Positions 61,837 through 64,000 of a stretch of 64,000 bases of DNA are shown one piece after another. Numbering within the stretch: position 1 is the first letter of the stretch; every line of letters begins with the position of its first letter. The notes under the pieces were generated by a model that worked only from the letters and a program-made list of their open reading frames with translations, searched no databases and had not been told where the DNA came from. This DNA comes from Eubacteriales Family XIII. Incertae Sedis bacterium (GTDB lineage: Bacteria > Bacillota > Clostridia > Peptostreptococcales > Anaerovoracaceae): contig JAISTX010000039.1 in the NCBI GenBank assembly GCA_031272365.1, positions 17,536-81,535 of the forward strand, in the 5' to 3' direction. Both the position numbers and the translations under genes were made by a program.

Positions 61837-63150
61837 TCACCCCTGGCACAGGATCCTTGCCGTGCAGGGTGCGATGGGGATTGGTTCGTTTGCGTCAAAT
61901 CTTTCGTTTGACAGCAAGTCCATAACGGCTTCGCCGCAGCCTTCCCCCAGGCTGACCGCGTCTTCTTGCTCCGCGATGTTGATTGCGGTGAAAACCCGCT
62001 CGCCCTCGCACGACCGCTCGAAAACGAACGGGCGGTGGTATTCGAGATAGAGTTGGCGGTACGCGCCGTACCGCAGCGCTTTGCATTGCCCCCGGATGTC
62101 CGCGAGCTTTCGGATGTAGTCCGCCAGCCAAGGGATGTCCGACGGCAGGTTGTCCATGTCAAGGCACGGGCGCAGCCCCTGGTCGGAGCCGCTTTCCTTC
62201 ACGCCGGTGATCCCCCATTCGCTGCCGTAGTAGATCGACGGGATGCCGGGCAGGGTGAACAGCAGCGCGTACAGCGTGCGGAGGTGCGCGGGGTTTGCCA
62301 CATTGCTCGCGATGCGCGGCTGGTCGTGGTTGTCCAGGAAATTGTACAGCGGCAGCCCGCCGTCGGGGACGGCGTTTTGCACGGCGTGGGCCAGCTCGAA
62401 GAGGTTGTTGTCGTTGTGGCTCGAAAACAGGCTCTTGTACAGGATGTAGTTTGTGACGCTATGGAGCAGATCCGGGCGCACCCAGCGCGCATAGTCCCCG
62501 CCGACCACCTCGCCCATCAGCCAAAAATCCGGCTTCTTTTCGGATACGGCCTTGCGCAGATCATGCATGAAGCCGAAGTCCAGGACGTTCGCGGCGTCGA
62601 GGCGCATGCCGTCAATGCCAAATTCATCAATCCAAAACCGGGCGGCGTCGAGGAGGTGATTGCGCGCGTCATTATTATTGAGATTGAATTTCACGAGCTC
62701 GTAGTGGCCGCTCCATGTGTCGTAGGTGAAGGGGTCGCCGAGCGGGCTCCCCCGGCCGAAGTCCACGCCGGAGAACCAGTCGGCGTATTCGCGCTTGCCG
62801 CCCTGCAGCTCCCGGAACGCGAAGAAGCCGCGCCCGCAGTGGTTGAAGACGCTGTCGAGGACGACGGCGACGCCGTTTGCGTGGAACTCGTCCACCAGGG
62901 CTCGGAACTCGCCGTTCGTGCCCAGGCGGCCGTCGACCCGGAAGTAGTCGGTGACGTCGTAACCGTGGCTCATGGACTCCAGGACGGGCGAGAGCAGCAC
63001 GGCGTTGCACCCCAGGGATCGGATGTGCGGGATCCACCGCGCGATCCGGCCTGTCCTGTGCGCGGTTCCGCCGCCATCATTGGCAAAGGGCGCGCCGGCC
63101 AGCGAGAAGGTGTAGATGTGGTAAAAAAAGTAGTCGTTGTGGTTTTGCAT
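61837..63150 (-). CDS. Alpha-amylase family (GH13) glycoside hydrolase, intracellular
   Basis: 437 residues, no signal peptide. GH13 regions: DSVFNHCG (I), GMRLDAANVLD (II, nucleophile Asp), LMGEVVGGD (III, acid/base Glu), FLDNHDQPR (IV). It hydrolyses or rearranges alpha-glucans in the cytoplasm; specificity between amylase, cyclomaltodextrinase and related enzymes is not clear. GAGGAGC precedes ATG 63150 and a TATAAT lies at 63182-63187. The gene ends 4 bp from the convergent JAMM gene. Confidence 0.92.
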   Translation of the reverse strand: MQNHNDYFFYHIYTFSLAGAPFANDGGGTAHRTGRIARWIPHIRSLGCNAVLLSPVLESMSHGYDVTDYFRVDGRLGTNGEFRALVDEFHANGVAVVLDSVFNHCGRGFFAFRELQGGKREYADWFSGVDFGRGSPLGDPFTYDTWSGHYELVKFNLNNNDARNHLLDAARFWIDEFGIDGMRLDAANVLDFGFMHDLRKAVSEKKPDFWLMGEVVGGDYARWVRPDLLHSVTNYILYKSLFSSHNDNNLFELAHAVQNAVPDGGLPLYNFLDNHDQPRIASNVANPAHLRTLYALLFTLPGIPSIYYGSEWGITGVKESGSDQGLRPCLDMDNLPSDIPWLADYIRKLADIRGQCKALRYGAYRQLYLEYHRPFVFERSCEGERVFTAINIAEQEDAVSLGEGCGEAVMDLLSNERFDANEPIPIAPCTARILCQG

Positions 63151-63239
63151 TGCGCTCCTCACGTGGTATACTTGTATGTATATTATATCAGGAATGATAG
63201 TTCGATTGCCGGAAGTCATGATAATAGGAGGAAAGTCAC

Positions 63240-63848
63240 ATGCAATTGTTTGTTGACGAGCTGATTGGCGCGATCATGCAGATCGCAATTTTCACAGCCA
63301 TACCCTTTGTCGTATGGCTGATCGCCGCCCGGAAAAAGGAGAAGTTTTTCGCGCACATAGGCCTCAAGAAGCCCGTGGTGCAGGAAAAGGGCAAGGTGGG
63401 CATCGCGATCGCGGTCGCCGTCGGCGTGGCGCTTCTGGAGCTGACCGTTCTGGGCTACCTGACAGCAAACGGCATCAAGATGGCGAATTCGGATTTTGCC
63501 GGGATGGGGATCGCGGCGTTGCCCGCCGTCCTGGTTTACGCCTTCCTCAGGACGGCGCTGTGGGAGGAAATATTCTTCAGGGGTTTCCTCGGCGGATGGC
63601 TGATCAAATGGCGCGGCTTCTATGTGGGGAACACGATACAGGCCGTGATTTTCGGGCTGGTCCACGGCGTGTCGATGTTTGGCATCCTCGGCGTCTGGGT
63701 CCCGCTCGCGGTCATCGCGATGGCCGGCGTGCTGGGTTTCATCATGGGCTACCTCCGCGAAAAATCAGGCGGCTCCATCGTCCCCGGCATCCTTGTGCAT
63801 GGCCTGCTGAACGTGATGTCCAGCCTGGTGATCATGCTGGCATTCTAA
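63240..63848 (+). CDS. CPBP-family intramembrane metalloprotease
   Basis: 202 residues, about six helices. CPBP (type II CAAX-like/Abi) motifs: EEIFFRGFLGG (EExxxR), FGLVHGVSMFG and VPGILVHGLLNVM. Members act on prenylated or bacteriocin-related peptides; the target is unknown. AGGAGG precedes ATG 63240. It partly overlies the frame of the truncated phosphate-transporter fragment on the other strand. Confidence 0.88.
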   Translation: MQLFVDELIGAIMQIAIFTAIPFVVWLIAARKKEKFFAHIGLKKPVVQEKGKVGIAIAVAVGVALLELTVLGYLTANGIKMANSDFAGMGIAALPAVLVYAFLRTALWEEIFFRGFLGGWLIKWRGFYVGNTIQAVIFGLVHGVSMFGILGVWVPLAVIAMAGVLGFIMGYLREKSGGSIVPGILVHGLLNVMSSLVIMLAF

Positions 63849-64000
63849 AGGGCATGCCATGAGCACCGTGTAGCTGTCGCTCCGGAAGTCGACCATCTTG
63901 TAGATGGTCTCGGCGACCCCCGCGCTGATGAGCGTCATGAAAAACACGCCCAAAAAATTGAAGACGGCTGCCATGACGATTGCCTGTCTCACGCCGATCG
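63849..64000 (-). pseudogene. Fragment of an inorganic phosphate (Pit-type) transporter, truncated by the right-hand neighbour
   Basis: The frame entering from the right edge reads RQAIVMAAVFNFLGVFFMTL, then VAETIYKMVDF, a typical early segment of Pit-type phosphate transporters. The similarity stops near 63850 and the frame then runs antisense through the CPBP gene to a stop at 63765. A normal Pit protein continues for hundreds of residues. It could be a deletion remnant; the rest lies outside the window. Confidence 0.55.

Noticed and set aside
63240..63848. Abortive-infection defence gene
   Set aside because: CPBP proteins are sometimes labelled Abi, but nothing around this gene suggests defence; the intramembrane protease assignment is sufficient.

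Overview
The window is GC-rich, with strong AGGAGG-type ribosome binding sites, tightly packed operons with ATGA/TGATG stop-start overlaps, a cohesin/dockerin pair, a Gx-family transporter and oxygen-sensitive Fe-S enzymes. This points to an anaerobic, high-GC Bacillota (Clostridia-like) chromosome. A coriobacterial host is not excluded, because one gene (34167-35528) looks actinobacterial. I see no rRNA, tRNA, CRISPR array or complete insertion sequence.

1-26.7 kb (minus strand) is one very long operon for a hybrid fatty-acid/PKS/NRPS product. Transcription runs from about 26.64 kb to beyond the left edge. The gene order is two exporter-fold ABC half-transporters, a stand-alone A-PCP protein, a TubC-docked Cy-A-MT-PCP-TE protein, a saccharopine-dehydrogenase-like reductase, a fatty acyl-AMP ligase with its own ACP, a 2972-residue KS-AT-ACP-Cy-A-MT-PCP-Cy protein, a type II thioesterase, a Sfp-type phosphopantetheinyl transferase, and a LolD/MacB-type ABC pair. 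All three complete A domains read as cysteine-specific and all three Cy domains carry DxxxxD. The inferred product is a lipid-tailed, C-methylated tris-thiazoline/thiazolidine of yersiniabactin/pyochelin logic. The AT has lost its nucleophile and a subdomain, and the large protein ends in an adenylation-like remnant, so two functions must be supplied in trans.

26.7-36.6 kb holds a probable metal-starvation regulon. A perfect 16-bp palindrome, GTTAGCATATGCTAAC, occurs in front of a dockerin/cohesin surface-protein operon, an AraC (PchR-like)-ApbE-Gx transporter operon and a small-protein/flavodoxin operon. Degenerate copies overlap the promoter of the NRPS operon. Flavodoxin, metallophore and PchR-like genes under one operator suggest iron control by a DtxR/IdeR-like regulator that is not in the window. 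Within this stretch a radical-SAM gene has a 61-bp tandem repeat in its leader, and a DUF559-like gene sits between two copies of an imperfect hairpin element.

36.6-49.5 kb is mixed accessory DNA: an orphan KdpDE-like two-component pair, a PH-like membrane protein, a DUF3786 protein, a small lipoprotein, a vanY/vanZ scar, an MFS exporter with a large inverted-repeat operator, a repetitive secreted protein, an AT-rich two-gene island (membrane TPR/degenerate histidine phosphatase plus alpha/beta hydrolase with a Cys nucleophile), a dehydrogenase coupled to a DNA/RNA endonuclease, and a DUF4143 pseudogene.

49.5-61.8 kb (plus strand) is a complete sulfate-assimilation block: SBP-CysT-CysW-CysA uptake, a convergent LacI regulator, AprAB-like APS reductase, CysDN ATP sulfurylase, a small siroheme/ferredoxin sulfite reductase, TusA, and a protein-thiocarboxylate sulfur-transfer module (ThiS-like carrier with a C-terminal tail, E1-like activase, JAMM protease). 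The same PurR/LacI-type operator sequence lies upstream of both the uptake and the reduction genes.

61.8-64 kb has an alpha-amylase, a CPBP membrane protease and the 5' end of a truncated phosphate-transporter gene.
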